This document shows positions 29,120 to 38,645 of a stretch of 49,494 nucleotides of DNA, in pieces (position 1 is the stretch's first letter; each line of letters begins with the position of its first letter). Both the position numbers and the translations under genes were made by a program. The DNA is from Bacteroidales bacterium (GTDB taxonomy: Bacteria > Bacteroidota > Bacteroidia > Bacteroidales > 4484-276), in the NCBI GenBank assembly GCA_014860585.1, contig JACZJL010000060.1, forward strand, positions 1 through 49,494, in the 5' to 3' direction. Under the pieces are notes generated by a model that saw only the letters and a program-made list of their open reading frames with translations, made no database searches and was not told the DNA's origin.

Positions 29120-29127
29120 CAAAGATA
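29120..29127 (-). promoter_or_regulatory. -7 element of metG
   Basis: TATCTTTG followed by C on the minus strand, an exact TAnnTTTG match 28 bp before the ATG at 29091. Confidence 0.55.
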
Positions 29128-29235
29128 TGGAAATGGGAAAATGGGAGGAAAGTAGTTTTCATCATGAAGCGGTCTGGCTGGTTTCGGAAATGAGATTTTT
29201 GTTTTAAACGATCAATGACATTCCAATCATTTTAA

Positions 29236-29393
29236 GGAATTTATTTTCAACAATTTATTTTCCCCACCCTTCCCAAAGTAATCCCTTCGGGAAAAGGGAG
29301 TAAGTCCTTGAAAATCATTGCTCCCGGAATTTATTCCGACGCAGTCGGGAGGGTTGGGGTCAACAAATGGAGTTTTCTTGCTGGAACTGATTA
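29236..29393 (+). repeat. Dispersed intergenic repeat, copy A
   Basis: About 158 bp in the 443-bp metG-glnS gap. It shares with the copies at 41014 and 46808 the ordered blocks TTTTCAAC..ATTT, TTTTCCCC.CCCTTCCC, TCCCTTCGGGAAAAGGGAG, TTGAAAATCATTGCTCCC, GGAGGGTTGGGG and GGAGTTTTCTTGC. The right terminal repeat is present (GTTTTCTTGC at 29372-29381). The left terminal repeat is missing or decayed. No coding frame. Confidence 0.85.
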
Positions 29394-29512
29394 GGATACA
29401 AATAAAGTGAATACCTTCCTTTTTTATGCAGATGGATGCTGCCGATGACTTTTCCGGGCAGGAAAATAAAATTCCCGTATTCTGTTCCACACCGGGAGTT
29501 CCTTTAAAATAC

Positions 29513-29520
29513 TATTTTTG
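29513..29520 (+). promoter_or_regulatory. -7 element of glnS
   Basis: TATTTTTG is an exact TAnnTTTG match 14 bp before the ATG at 29535, giving a very short leader. Confidence 0.5.
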
Positions 29521-29534
29521 ACGCTTGTTTTTTA

Positions 29535-31253
29535 ATGCCCATTTATATGTCAACCGAAGAAAAAAATCTGACTACTCCTGAAGCAAAGGCATCGGTAAAT
29601 TTTATCGAAGCCATTATTAATGAAGACCTTAAACAAGGGAAAAACGACACCAGGGTACACACCCGCTTTCCGCCTGAGCCCAATGGTTATCTCCATATCG
29701 GCCATGCCAAATCGATTTTGTTGAATTACGGTATTGCCCAGAAATACAACGGGAAATTTAACCTGCGCTTCGACGATACCAACCCTACCAAAGAGGAACA
29801 GGAGTATGTTGATTCCATCATGGATGATGTGCACTGGCTGGGCGCCGACTGGGAAGACCGGCTGTTTTTTGCTTCCGATTATTTCGATCAGTTGTACGAA
29901 TGGTCTGAGAAAATGATTGTGGAAGGCAAAGCTTATGTTGATGATCAATCTGCTGAAGTAATCTCTGAGCAGCGGGGTCATCCCACAAAACCAGGAATTG
30001 AAAGTCCTTACAGAAACCGCACCCCTCAGGAAAATCTTGATTTATTCCGCAGGATGAAGGCAGGGGAATATAAAAACGGTGAAAAAGTGCTCAGGGCAAA
30101 GATTGATATGGCTTCACCCAACATGCACATGCGCGACCCGGTGATGTACCGGATTTTGCATGCTCACCATCATCGCACCGGCAACAAATGGTGTATCTAT
30201 CCGATGTATGACTGGGCGCATGGCGAGTCCGACTACCTTGAAGGCATCACCCATTCCATCTGCACACTTGAGTTTGAAGTACACCGCCCGCTTTACGACT
30301 GGTTTGTGGATCAGATACAGGAGGCCGAATACCGTCCGCGGCAAATTGAATTTGCCCGACTCAACCTGACCTACACCGTGATGAGCAAGCGCAAACTGCT
30401 CGAACTGGTTAAGGACGGTTATGTAAACGGTTGGGATGACCCGCGTATGCCTACCATCTCAGGACTCCGCCGCAGAGGTTATACTCCGGAGTCGCTCAGG
30501 GTTTTTGCTGAAAAAGTTGGCGTGGCCAAACGCGATAATGTGATCGATGTGGCTCTGCTTGAATACAGCATCCGCGAAGACCTCAACAGATCTTCATGGC
30601 GCGTTATGGCTGTCCTTAACCCGGTTAAACTGATCATCACGAATTATCCCGATAACCAGGTGGAGGAAATGACCACTGAAAACAATCCTGAAAATCCTGA
30701 TTCCGGCAGTCGTATCATTCCATTCTCCAAAGAAATATTTATCGAACGCGAAGACTTTCTTATCGACCCGCCAAAGAAATTTTTCCGGCTTGCCCCGGGT
30801 AATGAAGTCCGCCTGAAGAGTGCATACATTATCAAATGTGAAAGTTATAAGCTGGATGAACAAACCGGAGAAGTAACTGAAATTTACTGCACTTATGATC
30901 CCGAAAGCCGAAGTGGTGACGCAGGCAGTGGCCGCAAGGTAAAAGGTACCCTCCATTGGGTTTCTGCTGCTCATGCCGTGGAAGGAGAGGTAAGGCTGTT
31001 CGACCGACTTTTCAAGACGGAGAACCCTGAAGACGTGGCCGAAGGAGAGGATTATAAAGTGAATCTCAACCCGGATTCGCTGAAAGTGCTGACCAATTGC
31101 AAACTGGAACCCAGCCTGGCCAATGTAAAAGCCGGAGAAAAATTCCAATTTCAACGGATCGGTTATTTCAGCGTTGACCCCGATATAAAACCGGGTAAAC
31201 CGGTATTTAACCGGACGGTACCCTTAAAAGACGGCTGGACGAAAAAGGATTAA
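29535..31253 (+). CDS. glnS: Glutaminyl-tRNA synthetase
   Basis: A class I synthetase that charges tRNA-Gln directly, 572 residues. HIGH is at 54-57 ([15 protein letters not shown]). Other GlnRS blocks are [44 protein letters not shown] and VMSKRKL (KMSKS-type). The C-terminal two beta-barrels for anticodon recognition are present (~350-560). A second ATG at 29547 (MSTEEKN) is an alternative start. GlnRS distinguishes the family from GltX by the HIGH context and the long C-terminal barrels. Together with metG it forms a divergent synthetase pair separated by repeat copy A. Confidence 0.95.
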   Translation: MPIYMSTEEKNLTTPEAKASVNFIEAIINEDLKQGKNDTRVHTRFPPEPNGYLHIGHAKSILLNYGIAQKYNGKFNLRFDDTNPTKEEQEYVDSIMDDVHWLGADWEDRLFFASDYFDQLYEWSEKMIVEGKAYVDDQSAEVISEQRGHPTKPGIESPYRNRTPQENLDLFRRMKAGEYKNGEKVLRAKIDMASPNMHMRDPVMYRILHAHHHRTGNKWCIYPMYDWAHGESDYLEGITHSICTLEFEVHRPLYDWFVDQIQEAEYRPRQIEFARLNLTYTVMSKRKLLELVKDGYVNGWDDPRMPTISGLRRRGYTPESLRVFAEKVGVAKRDNVIDVALLEYSIREDLNRSSWRVMAVLNPVKLIITNYPDNQVEEMTTENNPENPDSGSRIIPFSKEIFIEREDFLIDPPKKFFRLAPGNEVRLKSAYIIKCESYKLDEQTGEVTEIYCTYDPESRSGDAGSGRKVKGTLHWVSAAHAVEGEVRLFDRLFKTENPEDVAEGEDYKVNLNPDSLKVLTNCKLEPSLANVKAGEKFQFQRIGYFSVDPDIKPGKPVFNRTVPLKDGWTKKD

Positions 31254-31277
31254 GCAGCAAAAATTGTGAATGATTTT

Positions 31278-34200
31278 TTATTTAATGATCAACTTTTGTG
31301 TTCTTGTATCATTCCCGATCTGCAACAGGTAAACCCCAGAAGGTACATGTTTTAAATCAAGCCGGAAAGCTTCATTTGAAACAAGGTTTACTTCAGTCAT
31401 ACAAAATACCGTTTCACCCGAATTGTTGAAAATTTTGATGACAGAATTTTGAATCGTAAAATCCGGAATCACGAAGAAATCTCCTTTTCCCGGATTTGGG
31501 AAAATGGAAAAATTCCTTCCGTACTCTTCTATTCCTGTGCACTCATCAACAAGAACATTTTGTTCAGCGCTGTTTTCGCAACCATTCTGGTCGGTATAAG
31601 TATAGGTCAGCATGTGTAGCCCTAAGCCTGCAATTTCAGGGGAAAACCAGCCTTCGACGACCCCGGGGCCAGAATAGCTGCCGCCGGCAGGACTCCCTCC
31701 GGTTAGCTCAAAGGGTGGATAATTGAGGCACTGATCCGGTATTTCTGCGAATACAACTACTGGAAGACTATGAACTGATATAAAACCAGGTTTGACCACA
31801 GTGTGATTGGTCTGTTCTCCTGTTACTGTCAGGGTTACATCGTATGAGCCAGGGGTATCATAGAAAATAACAGGGTTGGCCTCAGATGATGTTGATGGTT
31901 CACCTCCGGGAAATTCCCAGTTCCAGGCAGTCACAGTACCGGTGGAATTGTCTGAAAAATGGACTTCACCCTCCAGGCAAAATTCGGTGATATCTGCAGT
32001 GAAGTTGGCAATTAATATTTCCCCCTCAATAATCACCGTGTAATCCTCGGTTTCACCATAGGTAAAATTTGAGCAGGGGTTTGCAGCGGAGTTTTGCCAG
32101 TTTGCCCGGATACGGAGACGCTTTTCACCGGGCATAACACTTTCTGGAACAGTAAAATTAGTCGTGTAAATCGTACCTGAAGAGGCCATGTTAAAATCAT
32201 TGATTAACAGCTCATCAGCATCAAATTCTTTGTCGCTGTTCAGGTCGATCCACAGGCAGGCCTCCTGGTCATTGTAGCCTGTTTGCCAACTGACAGTGTA
32301 TGACTGTCCGGGTTCGAGTGTAGTGGAAAGGTTTGTGAAATCGCCATAACCATTTGGGCTGCAACCGTTGTTCATATTGCTGATGGTTAGCAGTGAAAAG
32401 CCGGTGAACCCGTCGCCGAATGAGCAATTAGCGTTTGGATAGCAATAATCCGGGAAAGTGAGTTCGATATATTTAATACCAGAAACACCATTATCGCCTG
32501 AGTAATTTAAAGCCAGTGTGGTGACGTGCCCGGCAGGAATATCTTCATCGGCCGTCATGGAAAATGTGGCTGAACCGGATTGGTTGATCATCAGATTCCC
32601 AAAGGACTGAGGATTCGTTGTTAAAATGGTAATATTTGGATCTGCTGTTGAAAGAGAGCCCATTACGTTGAGTGCATCTTCGGTACCGATATTTTTAAGC
32701 ACGATGTCGATATCAGCCGTTTCGCCCGGGTCAAGCTGGCCGTTATTGTTACCGGTTGGGTCGTTGATCATGTATTCGGTAAGCAAAATATAGGGACCAT
32801 TGATCGAACTCAGCGCCTGAATGGCATCGAGGTCGAAACCGGCGCCATTCACGGTTGCTGATCCGTCGCCATCGTCCACAATTTTAAAATAACGCGCTTC
32901 AGTTAGTGCTGTTCCGGAAAAGTCGAAAGAGGATGTACCATTTCCTTCGCCAACAAAAACCCAGGGGCCATCCATTGTCGCTCCGGCATACAAAACAAAA
33001 ACCTCCGGTGAACCGTCGCCTTCAAATACAATGATGTCGTCACCCTCGCCATCTACTACCAGTTCCTGCATATCGAAGACCATCCATCCATTTTTGCCTA
33101 ATGAATAATAGAGCCCGTCAGGTGGTCCTATTACCTCCCATGATTTGCCAGGATCAGCCATGTTTCCGCCTGGGATCCTTGTAGCACAAACCCTGAAAAT
33201 GCTGTGGTGCTGCTCCGGCTCCAGTTCAATATTTACATTTGTATAGGATAAATTTGTTACTGAAATATTGTTGATTAGTTTGGTTTGGTATCCGTTGGCT
33301 TTTACTTTGATGTTGTAAGTGCCGGCCACCATAAATTTATGGAAGTCACCGCCAGTTTTGTTGGAATAGCAGGGGAGTGTATTCCCGATATAAACAGTTG
33401 CCCGGACAGGTTCACCGGTGATTGCATCAGTAATGGTTCCGCCAACACCATATCCGGAGTATTCGATCATTTTGACCATCGAAGGGAGGTTGATGTTGAA
33501 ATAATACATGAGTTGAGATGGCGGCGGTTGCTTGTTTGACGATAGTTCCATGACAATGCCATGCGAACCCATTACCCCATAAAAAGACTCTGCAGTAGAC
33601 CCCGTTGTTGGATAAAGGGAAGTTCCCGGCCCGCTTTCCAGATTCGTGTATCCGGAGTTGGTTACGTAAACGTTGGCCAATGTGGTCACCTGGTTGTAAT
33701 CCGGGCATTGATCGGTGCGGAAGTACCATGGATAAAGAAAAAGTTCGATACCACTATGGTAAGTGACGTGGATATTGAACTCGTTTTCATAAAACATTTG
33801 CCTTAACGCTTTGGATTCAGGTTGCGAATAGACACCCGGGCTGCTTCCTTCGCCATCCCACAGATAACCGGCATCACGATTCAGATCAATACCATTGGCG
33901 TTATAACGGTTCATATTGACTCTGCCATCGGGGTTGACCAGCGGGAAAATCCATACTTCCCTCGTGTTCAATAAATTGATGATTTCGGGATTAATACTGT
34001 ATTGCTGGCATAGCCAACGGGCAAATCGGATCATGTTTTCACCACCGCCAATCTCATCGCCATGGATATTTCCGTCAAATGCGACTTTTGGGCGACTGTT
34101 GTACTGGTTAACATTTTGCGTAATGGTAAGCGCCGATAGTTCCCTTCCCTGAACCGACTGACCATAAACTGTCTTTTTTACCAAATCGGGAAGCGCCGCA

Positions 34201-34550
34201 ACCAGGCTGTCCATCAGTGCAATGATTTCCTGGTAGTTGTGATAAGCTTCGCGGGTTTCCCAGAAATCTTTGTAATAATCGTTTAGGTTATCTTTGGTAA
34301 CCTCAAATCTTAACCCTGTCTGTTCAATCTTTTTTAATTCGGCAGGAGTGACATACATTAAGGCATATTCCCGGTAAATATCGCCGTTCAGTCGCAGATC
34401 ACCGAGCAATTTTGCATCTTCCCTCGAATTCAGGCTTACTTTTATTTCCATCTCCAAAGGCCGCCAGCCCTGCGCCGTTAAAGTCATTGCGAAAAGCGTG
34501 AATACAGTAATGAAAAGTGTGATTTTTTGAGTAAAAGTAGAGCATTTCAT
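31278..34550 (-). CDS. M14 zinc carboxypeptidase with T9SS sorting domain
   Basis: A 1090-residue exported peptidase with a signal peptide to ~27. The M14 catalytic domain spans ~100-365: zinc ligands H163 and E166 (NIHGDEIGGG) and H265 (VTYHSGIEL), substrate-binding NPDGRVNMNR and DLNRDAG, catalytic E335 (GIVMELSS). Next are a carboxypeptidase-regulatory-like beta domain (~375-445), a discoidin-like/unknown segment (~450-580), a repeat-poor beta region with a GEVED domain (~770-850, ACLWIDLNSDKEFDADELL), a PKD domain (~855-935, WNWEFPGGEPSTS), and a T9SS type A sorting signal (last ~80, FSIFPNPGKGDFF, GVYLLQI). It probably releases C-terminal amino acids from peptides at the cell surface. 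Convergent with glnS (24 bp). Confidence 0.92.
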   Translation of the reverse strand: MKCSTFTQKITLFITVFTLFAMTLTAQGWRPLEMEIKVSLNSREDAKLLGDLRLNGDIYREYALMYVTPAELKKIEQTGLRFEVTKDNLNDYYKDFWETREAYHNYQEIIALMDSLVAALPDLVKKTVYGQSVQGRELSALTITQNVNQYNSRPKVAFDGNIHGDEIGGGENMIRFARWLCQQYSINPEIINLLNTREVWIFPLVNPDGRVNMNRYNANGIDLNRDAGYLWDGEGSSPGVYSQPESKALRQMFYENEFNIHVTYHSGIELFLYPWYFRTDQCPDYNQVTTLANVYVTNSGYTNLESGPGTSLYPTTGSTAESFYGVMGSHGIVMELSSNKQPPPSQLMYYFNINLPSMVKMIEYSGYGVGGTITDAITGEPVRATVYIGNTLPCYSNKTGGDFHKFMVAGTYNIKVKANGYQTKLINNISVTNLSYTNVNIELEPEQHHSIFRVCATRIPGGNMADPGKSWEVIGPPDGLYYSLGKNGWMVFDMQELVVDGEGDDIIVFEGDGSPEVFVLYAGATMDGPWVFVGEGNGTSSFDFSGTALTEARYFKIVDDGDGSATVNGAGFDLDAIQALSSINGPYILLTEYMINDPTGNNNGQLDPGETADIDIVLKNIGTEDALNVMGSLSTADPNITILTTNPQSFGNLMINQSGSATFSMTADEDIPAGHVTTLALNYSGDNGVSGIKYIELTFPDYCYPNANCSFGDGFTGFSLLTISNMNNGCSPNGYGDFTNLSTTLEPGQSYTVSWQTGYNDQEACLWIDLNSDKEFDADELLINDFNMASSGTIYTTNFTVPESVMPGEKRLRIRANWQNSAANPCSNFTYGETEDYTVIIEGEILIANFTADITEFCLEGEVHFSDNSTGTVTAWNWEFPGGEPSTSSEANPVIFYDTPGSYDVTLTVTGEQTNHTVVKPGFISVHSLPVVVFAEIPDQCLNYPPFELTGGSPAGGSYSGPGVVEGWFSPEIAGLGLHMLTYTYTDQNGCENSAEQNVLVDECTGIEEYGRNFSIFPNPGKGDFFVIPDFTIQNSVIKIFNNSGETVFCMTEVNLVSNEAFRLDLKHVPSGVYLLQIGNDTRTQKLIIK

Positions 34551-34731
34551 TGTTGTGATTTAAGTTAAATGAGTTCCTGATTTCAATTTTGACGCTAAAG
34601 TAGTGCCTTTTTTAAGAATGCCATTTAAATATCAAAGCAGGTAAAAATTACGAGCCTGTCTTAACAGTCCATTTTAAACCCAGAACGTTGAAAATATAAC
34701 AGGAAGATTGTTGAGACTGCCTTTTCGTTTA

Positions 34732-36258
34732 TTATGGTAACTGGTAATACAACCCTGCACCTGGTCCCAGCGGCAGCCCGAGAAAAATCCACGCAATGAG
34801 GAGCAGACACCATACAATCAGGAATGCAATTGAATAGGGTATCATTGTTGCAATGAGGGTGCCGATTCCGGCATTTTTATCATATTTATGGAAGAAAGCG
34901 ATGATCAGGGCAAAAAAGCTCATCATGGGGGAGATCACATTGGTGACGCTGTCGCCGATACGAAACACCACCTGAGATAGTTCCGGGGAGTAGCCCATAA
35001 ACATAAACATCGGGATGAAGACGGGCGCCATGATTGCCCATTTGGCTGATGCGCTGCCCATCAGCATATTAATTCCTGCTGAGAGAAGAATAAACAGCAG
35101 CATTAAAGGGATAATGCCCAGGTCTGCCGCAATCAGGCTGTCTGCCCCTTTGATCGCAAAGATCACCCCCAGGTTGCTCCATTTGAAGTAAGCCACAAAC
35201 TGAGCTGCAAAGAATACCAACACAAAATAACTGGCAATAGTTTTCATGCTTTGTCCCATTCCGTTCATCACATCAGTGTCGTTGCGGAAGGTTTTGGCAG
35301 CAAAACCATAGGCAAGTCCAGCCAATCCGGCGCCCAGGAACAATACTGCAACAACGCCCTTGATGAGCGGGCTTTTCAGAAAAGAGCCATCATAACCCCT
35401 TAAAAATCCGTCATCAGGAATAACACCCCAAAGTGCAATGCCGGTCAATGCTAACATGGCAATCCCAGCCCACTGCAATCCTGCTCTTTCTGATTTTGTC
35501 AGTTTCTCCATTGTATTTTCCCCCTCGCTTTCCATCTTGTATTCGCCTAATCTTGGGAAAACGATCCGCTCTGAAACCCATGTTCCTGTAAGGGCAATGA
35601 CAAAGGTGGAGACGAACATGAAATAATAATTTGCCGTGGGGTTTACGTAATAGGAAGGATCGATAATTCTGGCTGCTTCGGTTGACAATCCGGCCAACAG
35701 GGGATCGGTAGTTCCCAACACGATGTTAGCGCTGAATCCGCCCGAAACGCCTGCAAAAGCTGCAGCCATCCCACCGATGGGGTTTCGCCCGATTGCTTTG
35801 AAAATGACACCTGCCAAAGGAATGAGTAAAACATAACCTACATCGCTTGCCACATTGGAAACGATACCGGTAAAAACGATGACAAAAGTAAGCATCCTTT
35901 TAGGCGCTGATAGGATGAGTAAACGAACCAGCGCGGAGATCAGCCCGCTGCTCTCTGCAATACCAATTCCAAGCAATGCAACCATCACAATGCCGAGTGG
36001 CGCAAACCCGGTGTAGTTGTCAACCATCTCAAGCAATATCCGGTGAAGTCCTTCTTTGGACAAAAGATTAACAGGATGAATCAATTCTTTTGTGCTTGGG
36101 TGAATGGCCGACCAGTCGGTGATGTAGGCCAGCCAGCTGAAAACCAGTGCCAACAGGGCAAAAATGAGAAATAAAGTGGCAGGGTGGGGGAGGGCATTAC
36201 CGACCTTTTCGGTAACATTCAGCATCCGGTTTAAAAAAGATTGGCGTGGTTTGCTCAT
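34732..36258 (-). CDS. AbgT-family transporter
   Basis: A 508-residue inner-membrane protein with about a dozen hydrophobic segments. Family blocks are VTEKVGNALPHPATLFLIFALL, GFAPLGIVMVALLGIGIAESSGL, NVASDVGYVLLIPLAG and LMGSASAKWAIMAPVFIPMFM. AbgT members import p-aminobenzoyl-glutamate or export antimetabolites such as sulfonamides. The substrate cannot be set from sequence. It lies 56 bp downstream of the PBP4-type gene and is probably in the same operon, but folate genes are absent nearby. Confidence 0.92.
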   Translation of the reverse strand: MSKPRQSFLNRMLNVTEKVGNALPHPATLFLIFALLALVFSWLAYITDWSAIHPSTKELIHPVNLLSKEGLHRILLEMVDNYTGFAPLGIVMVALLGIGIAESSGLISALVRLLILSAPKRMLTFVIVFTGIVSNVASDVGYVLLIPLAGVIFKAIGRNPIGGMAAAFAGVSGGFSANIVLGTTDPLLAGLSTEAARIIDPSYYVNPTANYYFMFVSTFVIALTGTWVSERIVFPRLGEYKMESEGENTMEKLTKSERAGLQWAGIAMLALTGIALWGVIPDDGFLRGYDGSFLKSPLIKGVVAVLFLGAGLAGLAYGFAAKTFRNDTDVMNGMGQSMKTIASYFVLVFFAAQFVAYFKWSNLGVIFAIKGADSLIAADLGIIPLMLLFILLSAGINMLMGSASAKWAIMAPVFIPMFMFMGYSPELSQVVFRIGDSVTNVISPMMSFFALIIAFFHKYDKNAGIGTLIATMIPYSIAFLIVWCLLLIAWIFLGLPLGPGAGLYYQLP

Positions 36259-36314
36259 CGTCGTCTTTTTGGTGAATGGAAATGAAACTGGCCTGCAATA
36301 ATACGATTTTTCCT

Positions 36315-37793
36315 TTAAAAAGTCGAGGTCAGATCAAGTAAGAAATTGATGACCAAATTTTTTACCTGTGAAGAACTTCCTTCATAATTGTTGACCATAA
36401 CCACAAAAGCCACTTCACGGCCTGAGGCGGTGGTCAGGTATCCGGCATAATTGAGCACCCTTGACATTGAACCGGACTTTGCCGCAAGATTGTTTTCGAG
36501 AAACGTGCCGGTTCCGAAATTGGTCATGTTGCCTGAAACACCCGAAACAGGCAATGAAGTTTTAAACTCGGCGGAGCACTCACTTTGGATGTTCATATAA
36601 TTCAAAAGGAAAATCATCTGATCAGCTGTCATCCCGTTGGCTCTTGAAAGTCCGCTGCCATCAGTAAGAAACATTCCTGAGACAGGCATCCCTTTTTCTT
36701 CCCAGAATGATTTAACAAACTGAAGTGCATGTTCATCGGATGGTGCGTTTTCGCCGGGAGTTAAGTGCAGAAGCAGTGTTTCGGCGTAAAGGTTGATGCT
36801 TTTGTGGTTGGTCGCATCAATGATTTCATTAAGGGACGGGGATTTGATTTCAAGGAGGACAGTCCGTTTTCCGGGTTGGGAATCGATATACATTGATTCA
36901 GGATTTCCTTTTACGATCAATCCAATGCCTTTTAACTTTTCGGTGAGTTGGTGAGCCGCCAGAAAAGCGGGATCGGGGATTGCTCCCCTGATCGTGAAGG
37001 CTTTCCTGTTGGCGGGAATTGTACCGCTGATGATCCTTTTCCCGGAGAGATAAGTTCCATAAATGTAGGCATTGTCGCCGTTGTCATCCGATGCTACAAC
37101 CCGGTTTTCAATTTCAAGGCCGGGAATTTGGGGATGGATTCCGGTAATCGTTGCTGGTGTTCCAGCCTTGTTTTGTGTCGAAAAGGTGATTTCAAAACTG
37201 TTGTCATAAATGTTCAGCCCGGTGGCTGGGGCGCCGTAGTAATTTCCGATATCTTCCCAAATCCAGTTACCGGGAATATTTATTTCCCCAAAAATAGATG
37301 CATCCCCAATGATTTTTCCCTCAACTTTATTAATTCCTGCAGCAACGACAGCATTGGCCAAGCGCTCAAAAATATCACCATAGTGACCTTTGAAATTTGA
37401 ACTGCCCAAAGCAGGGTCGCCACCTCCGGTAATATAAAGGTTGCCGGCGAGGGTTCCGTTTTTGTTGAGATGACCGGAGTATTCGAGAGTGGTCGAAAAA
37501 GTATTTCCGGAAGAAAGGGTTTCAAGTGCAGTAGCCGTGGTCAGCAATTTTTGGATCGAAGCCGGAATCATTGTTAGTGAAGAGTTATGCGCAGCAAGCA
37601 CTTCGCCGCTGCTCACATCAACAGCCTTGATTGACAGGGTTGCATGGGTCAGCATCTCTGCATGGATTAAATCTTCGATCAGCTGTTCAGCTTTTTCCTG
37701 AACCTGCGCGGATACCTCCTGATCTTTCGGCAAACAACCGATCAGGATGATGAAAATAAGGAACAGGAGGGTAACTTTTGATAGATTTCTCAT
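36315..37793 (-). CDS. dacB: D-alanyl-D-alanine carboxypeptidase/endopeptidase (PBP4 type)
   Basis: A 492-residue class C penicillin-binding protein that cleaves D-Ala-D-Ala and peptide cross-links in peptidoglycan. Residues 1-20 are a lipoprotein signal with lipobox LIGC (Cys20). The catalytic SxxK is S79-I-Q-K82 (PASIQKLLTTA), the second motif lies in DGSGLSRANGM, and the third is KSGS in AAKSGSMSRVLNYAGY. The extra middle domains expected of DacB (~110-330) are present. Predicted lipidation would anchor it in a membrane facing the wall. It lies 45 bp after the PpsR-like gene and 56 bp before the AbgT gene. Confidence 0.93.
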   Translation of the reverse strand: MRNLSKVTLLFLIFIILIGCLPKDQEVSAQVQEKAEQLIEDLIHAEMLTHATLSIKAVDVSSGEVLAAHNSSLTMIPASIQKLLTTATALETLSSGNTFSTTLEYSGHLNKNGTLAGNLYITGGGDPALGSSNFKGHYGDIFERLANAVVAAGINKVEGKIIGDASIFGEINIPGNWIWEDIGNYYGAPATGLNIYDNSFEITFSTQNKAGTPATITGIHPQIPGLEIENRVVASDDNGDNAYIYGTYLSGKRIISGTIPANRKAFTIRGAIPDPAFLAAHQLTEKLKGIGLIVKGNPESMYIDSQPGKRTVLLEIKSPSLNEIIDATNHKSINLYAETLLLHLTPGENAPSDEHALQFVKSFWEEKGMPVSGMFLTDGSGLSRANGMTADQMIFLLNYMNIQSECSAEFKTSLPVSGVSGNMTNFGTGTFLENNLAAKSGSMSRVLNYAGYLTTASGREVAFVVMVNNYEGSSSQVKNLVINFLLDLTSTF

Positions 37794-37838
37794 GATATTT
37801 TCCGGATATTGAATCAGCTATTATTAAGTCAGCAAGGC

Positions 37839-38645
37839 TTATTGGCTGGCATTCCTGATGGCAATGATCTCGTTGGCGATCTCTTCGATGGGTTTGTTGG
37901 TTACGGTGATAACAGGCCATTGAGGTTGTTTACTGAAGATAAATCTTGCCCAGTTCAGTTCGCGCTCCACATGGTTCAGACTGGAATAGTCAGCTGCATT
38001 CATCCCAAGATACTCAAGCCTTACATGACGCAATGTAGAGAGGTTGTGCGCGAAGGCAGTCAGGCAAAAAACACGCTCCGGGGGCAGTTGAAAAATTTCA
38101 TCAGGGGGATTGTGGTTCAAAATGATAGGGATGTTGGCCACCATCCATCCCTTGAATGCAAAGTAGATACTGAGCGGGGTTTTGAAGGTTCTTGACACGC
38201 CAAGTAAAACGATTTCGGCTTTGTGTAACTCCTCAGGTCGCAACCCATCGTCGTGCTGAAAAGCAAATTGCATGGCATCAATCCGTTTAAAATACTCCCG
38301 GTTGATTTCGCTGAACAGTCCTGGCTTTTCGGAAGGGGAGTGCATCAGTTTTTCAGAAAGCCTGGCCAGTAAAGGCCCCATCAGGTCTATAGTTTCAACG
38401 TTGAGGCTGCGACCGGTGGTAATCATAAAATCCCGTAGTTCATTCGAAACCAATGTGTGAACAATAAATGCCCCCACCTCTGCGGCATCTTTCACCGCAT
38501 CCTCAATTTGCTGTTTTGTTAATACTTCGTTGTGTATTACTGTTTCAAGCTTGTGATCGGGAAATTGCGTGATGGCTGCGTTCAGGGCCTGGGTAGCTGT
38601 GCGACCCGTTCCGTCGGATACGATGAAAATTTTTGCCATGATCAT
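37839..38645 (-). CDS. Pyruvate phosphate dikinase/PEP synthase regulatory protein (PSRP)
   Basis: 268 residues of the DUF299 family, bifunctional ADP/Pi-dependent kinase-pyrophosphorylases that switch PPDK or PEP synthase off and on. Family blocks: IFIVSDGTGRTATQ at the N-terminus, HTLVSNELRDFM, the P-loop GVSRTFKTPLSIYFAFKG near 149-157, and RLEYLGMNA near the end. The P-loop has Phe where most members have Ser or Gly. The target enzyme gene is not in the window. The start overlaps the upstream stop by ATGA, implying translational coupling; a second ATG (MAKIFIV) lies two codons later. Confidence 0.92.
   Translation of the reverse strand: MIMAKIFIVSDGTGRTATQALNAAITQFPDHKLETVIHNEVLTKQQIEDAVKDAAEVGAFIVHTLVSNELRDFMITTGRSLNVETIDLMGPLLARLSEKLMHSPSEKPGLFSEINREYFKRIDAMQFAFQHDDGLRPEELHKAEIVLLGVSRTFKTPLSIYFAFKGWMVANIPIILNHNPPDEIFQLPPERVFCLTAFAHNLSTLRHVRLEYLGMNAADYSSLNHVERELNWARFIFSKQPQWPVITVTNKPIEEIANEIIAIRNASQ

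Noticed and set aside
29550-29981. 143-codon open frame on the minus strand
   Set aside because: Lies wholly within glnS on the opposite strand; glnS is supported by HIGH and domain motifs.
30594-31154. 186-codon open frame on the minus strand
   Set aside because: Antisense to the C-terminal half of glnS and has no recognisable protein features.
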